Below are positions 33,701 to 33,786 of a stretch of 33,786 nucleotides of DNA, piece by piece. The position numbers were made by a program, and so were the translations under genes. The stretch is from Flavobacteriaceae bacterium (GTDB lineage: Bacteria > Bacteroidota > Bacteroidia > Flavobacteriales > Flavobacteriaceae). The stretch lies in contig PKDU01000061.1 in the NCBI GenBank assembly GCA_002862705.1, positions 1 to 33,786 on the forward strand. The letters are read 5' to 3'. The notes under the pieces are model-generated. The model saw only the letters and a program-made list of their open reading frames with translations, had not been told where the DNA came from and made no database searches. The first letter of the stretch is position 1. Each line of letters opens with the position of its first letter.

Positions 33701-33736
33701 AAAAAAAGAAAACCCACCCTCTAAAAAGAGGATGGG
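33701..33736 (-). terminator. Intrinsic terminator upstream of mscS
   Basis: On the minus strand a ten-pair stem (CCCATCCTCT and AGAGGGTGGG, one G-U pair, loop TTTT; 33713-33736) is followed by TTTTCTTTTTTT (33712-33701). It most likely ends a minus-strand gene lying beyond the right edge. An attenuator in the mscS leader is the alternative. Confidence 0.75.
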
Positions 33737-33786
33737 AAAAAATTGCTATGAAAAAGAAAAATAACTGTAGATAAATCTATCGTTGC

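Overview
The window looks like chromosomal core DNA from a member of the Flavobacteriia (Bacteroidota). Three lines support this. The partial 16S rRNA gene has the V3/V4 wording typical of marine Flavobacteriaceae. Nearly every promoter I can see has the Bacteroidota -7 box (TAnnTTTG or a one-base variant), often with a TTG/TTTG box about 19 bases upstream, instead of an E. coli -35/-10 pair. The gene set is also typical of the group: DUF4294, DUF1573, a long SecA, a NusB of about 310 residues, DUF2795, a DUF3276/PUR protein, a cyclophilin-FKBP fusion and a RecQ without zinc cysteines. I see no phage, insertion sequence, CRISPR array or tRNA.

Layout. 1-1053: the 5' half of a 16S rRNA gene on the minus strand, running off the left edge, with a leader and two -7 boxes. 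1054-7422: a secreted DUF4294 protein, a divergent M42 aminopeptidase, acetyl-CoA synthetase, an M3 peptidase lipoprotein, a small GlsB/YeaQ membrane protein, and between the last two a remnant resembling a T9SS sorting domain. 7627-10418: minus-strand operon nusB, DUF1573 lipoprotein, yajC, pyrD. 10521-13168: plus-strand ABC exporter, PUR-type nucleic-acid-binding protein, thioredoxin-fold protein. 13165-16338: minus-strand dual-family immunophilin and recQ. 16400-18931: plus-strand kdsD, tatC, lptB. 18921-19586: pssA on minus. 19642-27313: plus-strand lnt, a cobalamin adenosyltransferase, DUF2795, then secA, a glycosyltransferase and an exported MsrA as a tight group. 27405-28008: a hicA-hicB toxin-antitoxin pair with its own promoter and probable operator. 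28136-33674: a tight six-gene minus-strand operon reading mscS, a sigma-54-type response regulator, an M28 peptidase, a MATE exporter, a 77-residue acidic protein and a PAP2 phosphatase.

The common theme is envelope building and protein export: SecA, YajC and TatC move proteins; Lnt and PssA serve lipoproteins and phospholipids; KdsD and LptB make and move lipopolysaccharide; several peptidases and MsrA carry export signals. The genome is compact. Three convergent pairs overlap at their 3' ends, coding genes often touch or overlap by 1-8 bases, and most predicted 5' leaders are only about 8-22 bases.

I find no clearly new multi-gene defence or mobile system. The points most worth a second look are the response regulator with a sigma-54 AAA+ domain but no DNA-binding domain beside MscS, the RecQ lacking its zinc site, the hicAB operator placed over its promoter, the T9SS-domain remnant, and the overlapping control region of pssA and lnt.
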